Shown piece after piece: positions 13,745 through 22,779 of a DNA stretch of 42,347 nucleotides. The translations under genes were made by a program, and so were the position numbers. The stretch's first letter is position 1. Each line of letters opens with the position of its first letter. The notes beneath the pieces are model-generated. The model was not told the DNA's origin. It ran no database searches and saw only the letters and a list, made by a program, of their open reading frames with translations. The stretch comes from a virus, in IMG/VR virus record IMGVR_UViG_3300008267_000295, positions 1 to 42,347 of that record; one strand, written 5' to 3'.

Positions 13745-15892
13745 TTAAAAATCTATTTTTAATGCGAAGACTTGTGTTCCACTTCTTTTGATTGGATTCG
13801 CGGTTTTACCGATAACAAGAACTTCTTTGTTTTCATTCAATAAAGCAACCTCAGTGACTCTTTTATCTTGTCCTGTAGTATATGTTGGATTTTGACTAAC
13901 ATTGAATTGACTTGCTGGTAGATTTATTAAGAAATTCATTTTCTCAATGTCGGTTGCTCTAACCAATTTAACACTACCGGGGAATGGTTGTTCATCACCA
14001 AATTGAGGGTCGGTAGACGGTTCGTTAGGTATTTCACCAATGAACGTTTCCAAATCAAAAATAGACGTATCATTTTCAAACATGTCAAATGTTATTTGGA
14101 ATGAATAATCTACTAAATTTGATGGATTGATAGTATTACCAACAGTGTGATTTGGTATGTAAGAAGTCATATCCAAAAGTTTCCATTGATTAGGTGATGG
14201 TAAATCACCAAAATCGGTTACTTGTATTAATAATTGGAATTGATTTGCAATGAATCCATTCGCAAAATTACAAGTTGTACCTGTGGTCATTTTTGAAAAA
14301 TAACCATCATTAAATTTAACAAATAATTGAGAAGGAATTTGATAATATGTACTACCTATTGTGGTTTCAATTTTTGTATAATAATTACACGGTAATCCAT
14401 TTAATTGGGTATCACCGGTATAATTTAACATATAAGTTACCCACGTAGTTTGTTGTGTTGACCCCGAATAGAATGATTGAGCCGCTGGTAAATCGCTTGG
14501 GATAAGATTTAATTTAGGTGCAGGTAAAGTGTATTTTCTATTCGATTTATAGTCCATAACAGCAACCAATTCTTGGTCATCAATTACCACTACTTTATTA
14601 TTTACGAAAATTTTACCAACTTTTGCGTTCGTTTCATCAAGTAGATATCTAAATTTTATTTTTTGATATGCGTTTTTACTTGAGCTTACATAATAATCTG
14701 TGGTGTCCATTGTCAGTAAAACACCTATTGTTGTACCAGTATTTCTATGATATTGTACAAACGGTATGTAAACTTCAAAATATTCTAAATCGGTAATCGT
14801 GTTACCAACCGAATCTTCTAATAACGCACTTGCTTCAACATTATTAGTACTGATGTAATCGTCGTATTTAAAGAATCTTTCTGGGTCATTTTTTAAATCC
14901 CCTAATTCAGAATAGTGAATAACCGCAATACATCTTTGTTCTTCAGGTTTTACCTCAACTTGTTCATTATATGAGTTATAATATGAGGTTGGGTAACTTA
15001 TCGTACCACCTGTGGTATTAGTAAATGTTTGACCACTTGATGTGGTATAACCTAAATATTGTTTTGTTGATACGTGTTTATTTGATGTAAAACCTGTTAA
15101 ATTTTCATCCAAACCATTAACATCAAAACCTATTGGTTTCATATCCCAAACCACATTCATTGTCCACGGATTGAGTTGTTGTGATGGGTCAATTTCTGAT
15201 GGTCTACAATTCGGATTAAATTCTACTTCAACCGGATATTCATTTTCACAAGAATTACATATAACTTGTGCTGGACCACTACAACCTGAAAAATTAGGTG
15301 TAAACCTATCTAAATAAAGAGTGTTTCCTGTAACACCAGTTATTCTATAAATTAAACTATTTGTTTCTCCTGTAATAACAGGGTGATTAGGGTCTGTACC
15401 GCAAAAACCACCGAACACTATCGTAATAAATTCACAGTCATTAAAACTTGCACCTGTCGGTACTATTACTGTGTTTGTTCCCGTTAATCCCGATAAAGAT
15501 ATTTGTTGAGTTTCACACTCAATACTTGTACCCGTACAATCATCACTATCATATTCCACATATTGACTAACAAACCCAGCAGGACCCATTATATTTCTTA
15601 ATGTATCTGTAGTTGATGATTCAACAGGTATTCCATAAACAGTTGAATTAGATGAACTATCTAATTTGTATGGATATTTTATACCTCCCTCTTTATCTAA
15701 AGGTGCAAATACCGATTGAAAAGGTATTGAATTTAAACCAGTTAAATTATCAAATGGTGATGTATAATCAAATTCGGAATCTCCAATTTGAAAATAGGAA
15801 ACGTTAAAACTTCCTTTTGCAATAGAATTTCTACCCTTTTGGGTGATTCTTACAGATAAAAATTCCGAATTATTATTACTTAAAAAACTCAT
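13745..15892 (-). CDS. Large virion structural protein (tail/baseplate or fibre-linked), 715 aa
   Basis: The N-terminus (LSVRITQKGRNSIAKGSF, then FQIGDSEFDY) and C-terminus (VTEVALLNENKEVLVIGK, then FALKIDF) match a family of tail-associated proteins seen in T4-like phages of Bacteroidota; the C-terminal pattern is like tail-collar fibre domains. The middle is strand-rich with many Thr/Asn/Gly and a few Cys (CSGPAQVICNSC). No signal peptide or membrane helix is present. It precedes the fibre cluster and has none of the Thr-Pro-Ser linkers, so it may be the part to which the fibres attach. A TATTTATA element lies 8 bases before its ATG. Confidence 0.65.
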   Translation of the reverse strand: MSFLSNNNSEFLSVRITQKGRNSIAKGSFNVSYFQIGDSEFDYTSPFDNLTGLNSIPFQSVFAPLDKEGGIKYPYKLDSSSNSTVYGIPVESSTTDTLRNIMGPAGFVSQYVEYDSDDCTGTSIECETQQISLSGLTGTNTVIVPTGASFNDCEFITIVFGGFCGTDPNHPVITGETNSLIYRITGVTGNTLYLDRFTPNFSGCSGPAQVICNSCENEYPVEVEFNPNCRPSEIDPSQQLNPWTMNVVWDMKPIGFDVNGLDENLTGFTSNKHVSTKQYLGYTTSSGQTFTNTTGGTISYPTSYYNSYNEQVEVKPEEQRCIAVIHYSELGDLKNDPERFFKYDDYISTNNVEASALLEDSVGNTITDLEYFEVYIPFVQYHRNTGTTIGVLLTMDTTDYYVSSSKNAYQKIKFRYLLDETNAKVGKIFVNNKVVVIDDQELVAVMDYKSNRKYTLPAPKLNLIPSDLPAAQSFYSGSTQQTTWVTYMLNYTGDTQLNGLPCNYYTKIETTIGSTYYQIPSQLFVKFNDGYFSKMTTGTTCNFANGFIANQFQLLIQVTDFGDLPSPNQWKLLDMTSYIPNHTVGNTINPSNLVDYSFQITFDMFENDTSIFDLETFIGEIPNEPSTDPQFGDEQPFPGSVKLVRATDIEKMNFLINLPASQFNVSQNPTYTTGQDKRVTEVALLNENKEVLVIGKTANPIKRSGTQVFALKIDF

Positions 15893-15900
15893 GGTTCTAT

Positions 15901-15908
15901 TATAAATA
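15901..15908 (-). promoter_or_regulatory. TATTTATA element upstream of the 715-aa structural gene
   Basis: The minus strand carries TATTTATA eight bases before the ATG at 15892. The same octamer lies before three other genes (see 3363, 21519 and 27221). It could be a promoter core or an A/T-rich ribosome-loading signal. Confidence 0.35.
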
Positions 15909-15982
15909 CTTTATTATGTATTATCAACTTATAACTTATAAAAATTGTGTAACTTCCGTTATATACTATGTTATATATTTTA

Positions 15983-18900
15983 TTAAATTGGTATATATGT
16001 TTGTGTTCCACCACCACCACTGTTTTGTGTTAAACTAAGTGATGAAACTTGTGTACTTGTTTGGTCAATACATTCCAAATGAGATAATGAGATATTATCA
16101 AAATTCCACATAAACGCAGTTCCACTTGCAGTTGTAATAGTGTTTTGTACAACACCGTTATTATATATAGTTAGAGCGTTTGGTGGTGTTAATACCGTTG
16201 ATGGGAAATATATTGGATTATCAATATTTGTACTCAATGGATGGAGTGATGTTGTGTTACCCATTAAACTACCTTGAGCAATGTAGAATTTAGAATCATT
16301 TAATGAATTATAATCTCCAATATGTGGATAAGTATCAGGTTGTTCGTATGATTTTAACTGAAGTTGTACCCCATTCCAATATGCCAATGTACTACCAGAC
16401 GCTGAACTCACAACTAATGAATTGTCGTGGGTTATTACGATGTTTGAAAATCTATCAGTATTTAATGTCGTACCAAAATTACTAATATCCCACATTTTTG
16501 ATGCAACAATACCAGTTATCGTGGCGTTTGTGTCAGAATTAATAGACCATGTCCATTTCGCGGTTCTACCCATATCATCTAACATCCAAACAACTAAATC
16601 ATTTGTTAATGTTACACCTGATGTATATTCAACCGCAATTGTTAAATTCGTTAGTGACGTATCAGGATATGAGCCAATTACGTCAGGTACACATATAGAA
16701 ACTAAATTTGAAACAAATGTGTCGTTTGTTGGTAATGAAGTGTATTCAAATTGAGGTAATCCCCATACTGAATATGACCAATTCACTGTTGTATAGTCAA
16801 GTACGTTTGTTCCAACTTCTGTTGATAAACTACTTGATGTTGAAAGGAAGTTATCTCCCCCACCTTGGTTAACACTAGGTGGTGCCCAACTATTTGGTTG
16901 GTAATAATACTCATTTATTATTGGTGTATTAGATGGTGATGGTTGTGGTGTACTAGTTGGTGATGGTTGTGGTGTACTAGTTGGTGTAACAGAATTGGTA
17001 ACACTTGGAGTTACTGATGGTGTGACACTTGGAGTCACCGATAGTGTAACAGAACTAGTTGGTGTGATAGACAAAGTGACTGTTGGTGTAACTGATGGTG
17101 ATGCACCAATACTTGATGATGGTGTGGGGGTCGGTGTTATTGATGGTGTGGGGGTCGGGCTGGATTGAGTATTATCACAACAATCATCTAAGTTTACTCT
17201 AAATGTTTGTTCACAACAACCCTCACAATCGATTTTAATGTAAATTTCTAAAAGTGTAGCATCAATACCCGTTAAATCACAAAATTCACCATAAGTCATA
17301 CCACTACAGGATGTTGTACCTGTAATTGTATTGGAAGTTAATCCTGTATAAACAGTACAATTTGTATATTCAGAATCCGAATTGAAAGATATTTTTACAC
17401 CTTTAGGTGTTACCGTATCATTTACACATGGACCTCCTGTAGTTGAGGATGGTGTTGGTGTAACAGAGATTGTTGTTGTAACCGATGGTGTAACAGATGG
17501 TGACACACCTAAACTACTACTTGGCGTAACAGATGGCGTAGCACTTGGAGTTTCACTCGGTGTAACAGATGGAGTTAATGAACTAGTTGGTGTAACCGAT
17601 GGTGTGACACTTGATGTTGGAGTTGGAGTTTCGCTTGGTGTAACCGAAGGTGATGCACCTAAACTACTACTTGGAGTAACAGATGGTGTAACACTTGGAG
17701 TTTCGCTTGGTGTTAATGATGGTGTTACACTTGGTGTTGAAGTTGGAGTTTCGCTCGGTGTAACCGAAGATGTTGGTGTAACAGATGGTGTTTCGCTCGG
17801 AGTAACCGAAGGTGATGCACCTAAACTACTACTTGGGGTAACAGATGGTGTAACACTTGGAGTTTCGCTCGGTGTAACCGAAGATGTTGGTGTAACAGAT
17901 GGAGTAACCGATGGAGTTGGTGTTGGTGGTAATGTTGGGATTGGTTCGCCACAATCTTCTTGACTACAACATGGACTTTCGGTACAGGTTGCACCTAATG
18001 CTCCACCAGTTGCTGGTGACCAAGGAAAAGTATAGGATTCATATAGTTCATCGTTGTTCCAAAAATATGCTCTAACTAATTGACAATCAAATGTACAAAT
18101 TGATAATGTTGATGGTGAACTATGAACAATTGTGGTAAATTCATTATTACAGTTATAAAACTCATAAAATGCTTGATTATTAGGATTTACTGAGTTTCCT
18201 GTTGCATATGCTGGTAAATCAGAATCTATAAGAAGACAAGTACAATTACATGGACTGACTGATGGTGTTGGTGTTAATGATGGAGTCTCAGTGACACTTG
18301 GAGTAACTGAGGATGTTGGTGTAACTGACGGAAAATCATTAGGTTGAGTACTTGACGGTGTCGGTGTACTAGTTGGTGCCGGTGTGGTTGAACTAGTTGG
18401 GGTTAATGATGGTGTCGGTGTACTAGTTGGGGTCGGTGTAACCGATGGTGGTGGTGTTATATCACAATCACCGTCCGTCGTACATGATGTGTTGTTGTCA
18501 ACCCAAAAACTATTACTTGCACCGACTTGAATATCAATAACAAAATAATACTGTCCGATTGGGGGTATTTGGTCATCATTTAAACATAATGAGTAATCAC
18601 CCGCAGTTGTTGTTGAACCCGTTATTTCGGTAGTTAATACTCCACATGGTGTATATGGAAAAAAGACTTTACCATCTAATGATGGGTCGGTATTTCCGGT
18701 TGCACTATCTAAATCAGATTGTGAAACTGTAAAAGTCCAACAACCACAGTTATCATCGGGTGTTGGAGATGGGGTTGGTGTTGGAGTTAGTGATGCCGGT
18801 GGTGGAGTCGTTGTGGGTGTGGGGGTTGGACTTGGACATGACGGACATTCTCCGTTTGAACAATCGGGTATTGATACCCATATGGTAATATCGTCAACTA

Positions 18901-19525
18901 TTTGAGTTGATGGGCCATTTAAAGTTGCTGTATAACAACCAGTTGACCCTAAATAAGTTTGACCAACAGTGTAATCATTACCACTTTGACCACTATAAAT
19001 AACACCACCAATATCACAACAATTATAAAAATTCTTTGTTTTAGGTGCACTACTTGGAGTCGGTGTCATTGTAGGTATTGGGGTTGGACTTGGACATGGT
19101 TCTACACATTCTTCACAAGTTGTACCATCAATACTAGATGGTGTTAGTGTTCCTGCAATCCCTGTAATTCCTGAATAAAAATTACCGGTAAACGCCCAAC
19201 ATTCACCATTATGTGTGATAATCGCTCCCGACGCAAAACTTCCAACATCACTATTAGCAATGGCGAAATGTAAAATTTGAGAACCATCACAACAACTTTG
19301 AAATTCCCAAGCGTTTTCATCCGAACTACAAGTTGAACAATCCACATATGGTCCGAAATCAGGTGTACCGGCAGGACCAGTTCCTGTTGATGATGTCATT
19401 TCCCAACATGTGGCACCATTTGTAAAAGAAAAAAGAACGTCACCAGCGGAGTAAACCGATGGATTTATGTCAAATTCTGCAGTAACAGATGGGTCTAAGC
19501 ATTGTTGAAAAATATATATCGCCAT
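15983..19525 (-). CDS. Modular Cys-rich fibre/adhesin with Thr-Pro-Ser linkers, 1180 aa
   Basis: The N-terminal ~150 residues (MAIYIFQQC, then CWEMTSSTGTGPAG and WEFQSCCDGSQILHF) are paralogous to the N-terminus of the gene at 23509-27201. Several Cys-rich beta-type domains follow, separated by Thr/Pro/Ser linkers: a CCDIGG module, a CGCWTFTVSQSDLDSATGNT module, a CNCTCLLIDSDLPAYATGNS module, and a further domain with DCEGCCEQTFRV. Two longer linkers contain [12 protein letters not shown] repeats (17443-17940 and 16925-17160). The last ~300 residues form a distinct Cys-poor beta domain ending in a Gly-rich GGGGTQTYIPI. It has no signal peptide. The role is most likely a virion-surface fibre that binds the host; this is inference from architecture and neighbours. 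Confidence 0.75.
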   Translation of the reverse strand: MAIYIFQQCLDPSVTAEFDINPSVYSAGDVLFSFTNGATCWEMTSSTGTGPAGTPDFGPYVDCSTCSSDENAWEFQSCCDGSQILHFAIANSDVGSFASGAIITHNGECWAFTGNFYSGITGIAGTLTPSSIDGTTCEECVEPCPSPTPIPTMTPTPSSAPKTKNFYNCCDIGGVIYSGQSGNDYTVGQTYLGSTGCYTATLNGPSTQIVDDITIWVSIPDCSNGECPSCPSPTPTPTTTPPPASLTPTPTPSPTPDDNCGCWTFTVSQSDLDSATGNTDPSLDGKVFFPYTPCGVLTTEITGSTTTAGDYSLCLNDDQIPPIGQYYFVIDIQVGASNSFWVDNNTSCTTDGDCDITPPPSVTPTPTSTPTPSLTPTSSTTPAPTSTPTPSSTQPNDFPSVTPTSSVTPSVTETPSLTPTPSVSPCNCTCLLIDSDLPAYATGNSVNPNNQAFYEFYNCNNEFTTIVHSSPSTLSICTFDCQLVRAYFWNNDELYESYTFPWSPATGGALGATCTESPCCSQEDCGEPIPTLPPTPTPSVTPSVTPTSSVTPSETPSVTPSVTPSSSLGASPSVTPSETPSVTPTSSVTPSETPTSTPSVTPSLTPSETPSVTPSVTPSSSLGASPSVTPSETPTPTSSVTPSVTPTSSLTPSVTPSETPSATPSVTPSSSLGVSPSVTPSVTTTISVTPTPSSTTGGPCVNDTVTPKGVKISFNSDSEYTNCTVYTGLTSNTITGTTSCSGMTYGEFCDLTGIDATLLEIYIKIDCEGCCEQTFRVNLDDCCDNTQSSPTPTPSITPTPTPSSSIGASPSVTPTVTLSITPTSSVTLSVTPSVTPSVTPSVTNSVTPTSTPQPSPTSTPQPSPSNTPIINEYYYQPNSWAPPSVNQGGGDNFLSTSSSLSTEVGTNVLDYTTVNWSYSVWGLPQFEYTSLPTNDTFVSNLVSICVPDVIGSYPDTSLTNLTIAVEYTSGVTLTNDLVVWMLDDMGRTAKWTWSINSDTNATITGIVASKMWDISNFGTTLNTDRFSNIVITHDNSLVVSSASGSTLAYWNGVQLQLKSYEQPDTYPHIGDYNSLNDSKFYIAQGSLMGNTTSLHPLSTNIDNPIYFPSTVLTPPNALTIYNNGVVQNTITTASGTAFMWNFDNISLSHLECIDQTSTQVSSLSLTQNSGGGGTQTYIPI
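16925..17940. repeat. Thr-Pro-Ser linker repeats (two blocks)
   Basis: Blocks at about 16925-17160 and 17443-17940 consist of 12-bp-period units coding SVTP, SETP and the variant [18 protein letters not shown]. The latter unit recurs four times (SSSLG with ASP or VSP). A Cys-containing globular domain lies between the blocks. Confidence 0.85.
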
Positions 19526-19543
19526 TTATTTATATCTATAATT

Positions 19544-19894
19544 TTAAATTATTTTTACCACATTGACACCAAATACACATGGGAAATAACAGTCATCACA
19601 TCTCAGGTCAACCAATGATAATTGGTATCCACCTTGTAATTTTGGGGATGAACTTGGTGTTGGGTTTATGTGTCCATCACAATGCTCAACAAACACAAAA
19701 ATTTGTGGAATCGTATCTAAAACACTCACATTAAATGTGTATGTGGTGGTGATTGGTATTAAACTCGCTGAACCATTTATATAATCAGCATCATCAATAT
19801 TATGGGTAAGACCTGTGTAGATATAATAACCTTCACATGGTGTTTTACCTGAAAAATTAGATATTGTAACTTGATACTGATTTATTGATGGCAT
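19544..19894 (-). CDS. Small Cys-containing fibre-associated protein, 116 aa
   Basis: This small beta-rich protein has the same flavour as the neighbouring fibre modules (YYIYTGLTHNIDDAD, then VFVEHCDGHINPTPSSSP, then LRCDDCYFPCVFGVNVV). It contains only a vestige of a Thr-Pro-Ser linker (NPTPSSSP). The phrase YTGLT is also found in a domain of the 1180-aa fibre (VYTGLTSNTITG), which suggests shared ancestry. It may be a short accessory fibre or chaperone-like tip protein. It lies 18 bases before the 1180-aa gene and after the propeller gene. Confidence 0.6.
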   Translation of the reverse strand: MPSINQYQVTISNFSGKTPCEGYYIYTGLTHNIDDADYINGSASLIPITTTYTFNVSVLDTIPQIFVFVEHCDGHINPTPSSSPKLQGGYQLSLVDLRCDDCYFPCVFGVNVVKII

Positions 19895-19935
19895 ATATCA
19901 TAAATATGAAAAATCTTATTTATTGTAAACTATTT

Positions 19936-19993
19936 TTAACATGGGTCAGCACCAACTGTACCATATTGTATTGGTGAACCAGTACTCACATCA
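19936..19993 (-). other. Shifted-frame C-terminus of the propeller fibre
   Basis: After the G7 run the alternative frame encodes about 20 residues ending YGTVGADPC and then TAA. This fills almost the whole gap before the next gene. Cys-terminated C-termini also occur in the neighbouring fibre genes (GDCI and CGTMC), which supports this as the real end. Confidence 0.55.
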
Positions 19994-21499
19994 TAAATTT
20001 CCCCCCCTAATGAAAAGAAACCTGTGACAACCACATTGTGGACTAATACAAGGTGATGTACATTCTTGTATTGTCCATGTTTTATATGAAATTGATGGTG
20101 TTGGGGTTGGAGTTAGAGTTTTTGTTGGAGTTGGAGTTGGTGTTGGTGTTGGACTTGAGGTTGGTGATGAAATTGAACCACAAATTTCATAAAGCGCGTT
20201 ATCATTTATACCATAAATTGTGTTAGTTGGAACATATAAAGGTTGAGAAATACCATCACCAATAATTTCGGTAAATACTCCTGTTGTTGGGTCTAAAACA
20301 CCTAAGAATCCGTCCGATGGTGATGAATATCTACTAATATAAAGTTTACCATTATCAGGATTATAAATCATTGACCTTAAAATAGTCGTATTCCAAGCAG
20401 CACCCGATATTGAATTTAAAATAAGTGTATTATTTGTTGCAACATCTATTTTATAAACCGTCGAAGCACTAACTAAATAAATAATGTTATTTGTTTCATC
20501 TAACGCAATTAAATTTGCGGATGTTATTGGTAATGTGGTTCCTTCTAATGTTATTGTATTTCCAGAACATGTATATATTCTACCGCCTTGGGCGAAATAT
20601 AATTTATTATTGTTTGGATTATATACTGTTGCATGACCACTTGCCAGTGTTATTCCTGTAATTTGATTTGTAAAAGTATCTGTTGACCCATCGATAACAC
20701 TTATTTGTGATATTGAAAAGTTACCAGCATTATTACTAAACGCATAAATTTTATTTAAAACAGAATTATATTCAATTTTCCCAAATCCCGTTGTTAATCC
20801 TGAAATTGATATTGATGATGTGGTATTAGTATTTAAATCTCTTATAAACATTCTAACAGGAACTGACCCTTCCCAACTGTATAATTTGTTATTGGTTGAG
20901 TTGTAACCTAATAAATAACTAGCTCCTGACCATGTAAATTCATTTGTCAATGTTGTTGAATTTGGGGCAAAAGATTGGACGGTATTTGTTGAATTTAAAA
21001 CATACGCCTTGTTATTTGATGATGAATAAATCATACCTTGTCTACCGACAGCGGTATATACATTTGTTGCCGCAAGTGTGTTCCTAATTGAATCACTACA
21101 TCCAAGTGAAGGTGTTGGTGTTAACGTTGGGGTTGGTGTTGGTGTTGACGATACAATTAATGATGATGTAGGAGTTGGGGTAACACTAGATGTTGGGGTT
21201 GGTGATAAACATAATGTCTCCACATCAAAACATATAGTATCATAACATGAGAATGCCTTACTATCGTGAGAATAAATATTTTTAATAATATACCTTCCAG
21301 TGGTCTCATCAGTCATTTTAATCCAATATTGTGTATCGAATGTTAATCCTGAGATTGTTATACTAGCATCTGTTAGTCCACTACCATAAAAAGTAAATGT
21401 AGAATCAATTGTCTCAGGATATGGGTAATCACCGGACTTATATCTTATGGAATAACTACCATCTGATATTATATTATATAATTTTACATTTAATCCCAT
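19991..21499 (-). CDS. Fibre with FN3-like domain and beta-propeller; frame broken at G7 run
   Basis: Residues 1-97 form an FN3-like domain (YSIRYKSGDYPYPETID, then ITISGLTFDTQYWIKM). A TPTP linker follows (98-132). About 300 residues of propeller repeats come next, with blades marked by YNSTNNKLYSW, YNSVLNKIYAFS, YNPNNNKLYFAQ, LDETNNIIYLVS and YNPDNGKLYISR, and then a second TPTP linker. The ORF ends RGGNL directly after a G7 run (20001-20007). Reading one G fewer gives GGEIYDVSTGSPIQYG and TVGADPC, with a stop at 19936-19938, a far more natural C-terminus. The propeller is a plausible receptor- or glycan-binding head. A TATTTATA element lies 19 bases upstream of the start. Confidence 0.75.
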   Translation of the reverse strand: MGLNVKLYNIISDGSYSIRYKSGDYPYPETIDSTFTFYGSGLTDASITISGLTFDTQYWIKMTDETTGRYIIKNIYSHDSKAFSCYDTICFDVETLCLSPTPTSSVTPTPTSSLIVSSTPTPTPTLTPTPSLGCSDSIRNTLAATNVYTAVGRQGMIYSSSNNKAYVLNSTNTVQSFAPNSTTLTNEFTWSGASYLLGYNSTNNKLYSWEGSVPVRMFIRDLNTNTTSSISISGLTTGFGKIEYNSVLNKIYAFSNNAGNFSISQISVIDGSTDTFTNQITGITLASGHATVYNPNNNKLYFAQGGRIYTCSGNTITLEGTTLPITSANLIALDETNNIIYLVSASTVYKIDVATNNTLILNSISGAAWNTTILRSMIYNPDNGKLYISRYSSPSDGFLGVLDPTTGVFTEIIGDGISQPLYVPTNTIYGINDNALYEICGSISSPTSSPTPTPTPTPTKTLTPTPTPSISYKTWTIQECTSPCISPQCGCHRFLFIRGGNL

Positions 21500-21518
21500 T
21501 CTTTTCTATATTATTTTT

Positions 21519-21526
21519 TATAAATA
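21519..21526 (-). promoter_or_regulatory. TATTTATA element upstream of the propeller fibre gene
   Basis: The minus strand reads CTATTTATA 19 bases before the ATG at 21499. The spacing is identical to that before the fibre gene starting at 27201. Confidence 0.35.
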
Positions 21527-21545
21527 GTTTAATCTTAATTGTTTA

Positions 21546-22763
21546 TTAAATACAGTCACCATCTAACGTACAAGGATTACCTGTTACTTGATATGATGAA
21601 GTTGTCGCAATTTGTGCTGTATCATTTTGGAAAATAAATAGTGATGCTCCTTGGAAATCCTCTATTGAGTATATACAAATACTGAAAGTACCTGCAGTAT
21701 CAAATACTCTTATGTCTGAAGGATATATACCATCACTACATTCATAAACCGTAAGAACAACTTTACCATCAGGACTATTAACGATGTGACCATTTATTGT
21801 ACCGTCTTGGGTATTACCATTTGCGTTATTCAAATCTTGTTGTGTTATTGTTACGTTCACACACTGACACGGTAGTTCTTGTGGGTTATATTCGGGACAT
21901 GGCACACAATCAACACATGAAACTCCTGTTGGTGTACAAAACCCTCCTGGGTTATCAATCATCTCGTCGACACATAATGTATCTGTTTGTCCCGGTGCGA
22001 AGAGTTTTTCTGTTGTTTGTCCACTACAATTTACATATACTATGTTTACTGGTTCATATGATGGACCGCAATTGTAACACTGAACCGCAATTGTTGATGG
22101 ACTTGGTGTTGGTGTAACGGTTCGAGTGACTGAAGGTGTTCGAGTAACACTCGGTGTAACTGATGGTTCGGCACTGCTCGATGATGGAGTAGATGATGGG
22201 GTTCTTGTTGGTGTTGGTGTTCTTGTTGGTGTTGGTGTTGGAGTCACTGAAGGACATGGGTATAATTCTTGGCACTGTACGCATGTTGTGAAAGGTCCAT
22301 ATGCAGGTGTACCTCCATTTTCTGAACCCACTTGAACATATGATTGAACAGTATAACAACAACCATTTAATGTAATTATATCACCAACTAATGAGTTAGG
22401 GTCAAATCCGGCTTCACATCCAAATTGTATTTCATATTCACCTATTAACCCACAACAAGCGTTACATGGGTTTAACACATATACATGAGATAAACAAGGA
22501 TTAGTTGTTGTACATGTTGCACAGTTATCGGGACTAAATAATGATGAATCGTAATATCCATCAACACCATTAAAATAAGGTGTACTTGGTGTAGATTGGT
22601 ATCCTTCAATAAAATAACAACAACCACCTATAACAATCGTATACCCTTGTCTTGATGTTGCTTGTAACCACGCTAAAGACGTGGTAACACTCAATGACAC
22701 TGAATTTGATGTTAATCCACCTCCATCACAACATGGTAAAAGGTAAACATAACCAATTGCCAT
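21546..22763 (-). CDS. C-terminal domains of the second large fibre (in-phase ATG is probably internal)
   Basis: From the ATG at 22763 this encodes 405 aa. It holds two linked CCDGGG/CC modules ([16 protein letters not shown], then [30 protein letters not shown] and NGCCYTVQSYV), a TPTPTRTPS linker, a CYNCGPSYEPVNIVYVNC module, and a final CQCVNVTITQQDLNNANGNT module ending CTLDGDCI. The frame is open well upstream of this ATG, through Thr-Pro-Ser repeats to about 23,518, where it meets the end of the 1230-aa ORF. The same [12 protein letters not shown] module is internal (after TPTPSPS) in the giant fibre. I therefore read 21546-27201 as one gene interrupted by a 5-bp loss, with about 1,880 codons. 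Confidence 0.75.
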   Translation of the reverse strand: MAIGYVYLLPCCDGGGLTSNSVSLSVTTSLAWLQATSRQGYTIVIGGCCYFIEGYQSTPSTPYFNGVDGYYDSSLFSPDNCATCTTTNPCLSHVYVLNPCNACCGLIGEYEIQFGCEAGFDPNSLVGDIITLNGCCYTVQSYVQVGSENGGTPAYGPFTTCVQCQELYPCPSVTPTPTPTRTPTPTRTPSSTPSSSSAEPSVTPSVTRTPSVTRTVTPTPSPSTIAVQCYNCGPSYEPVNIVYVNCSGQTTEKLFAPGQTDTLCVDEMIDNPGGFCTPTGVSCVDCVPCPEYNPQELPCQCVNVTITQQDLNNANGNTQDGTINGHIVNSPDGKVVLTVYECSDGIYPSDIRVFDTAGTFSICIYSIEDFQGASLFIFQNDTAQIATTSSYQVTGNPCTLDGDCI

Positions 22764-22779
22764 TGATGGGGAAGGTGTT

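Noticed and set aside
19527-19534. Exact T4 late-promoter octamer TATAAATA on the coding strand
   Set aside because: It lies two bases before the ATG of the 1180-aa fibre, too close to act as a -10 element for that start, and similar AT strings are frequent here.
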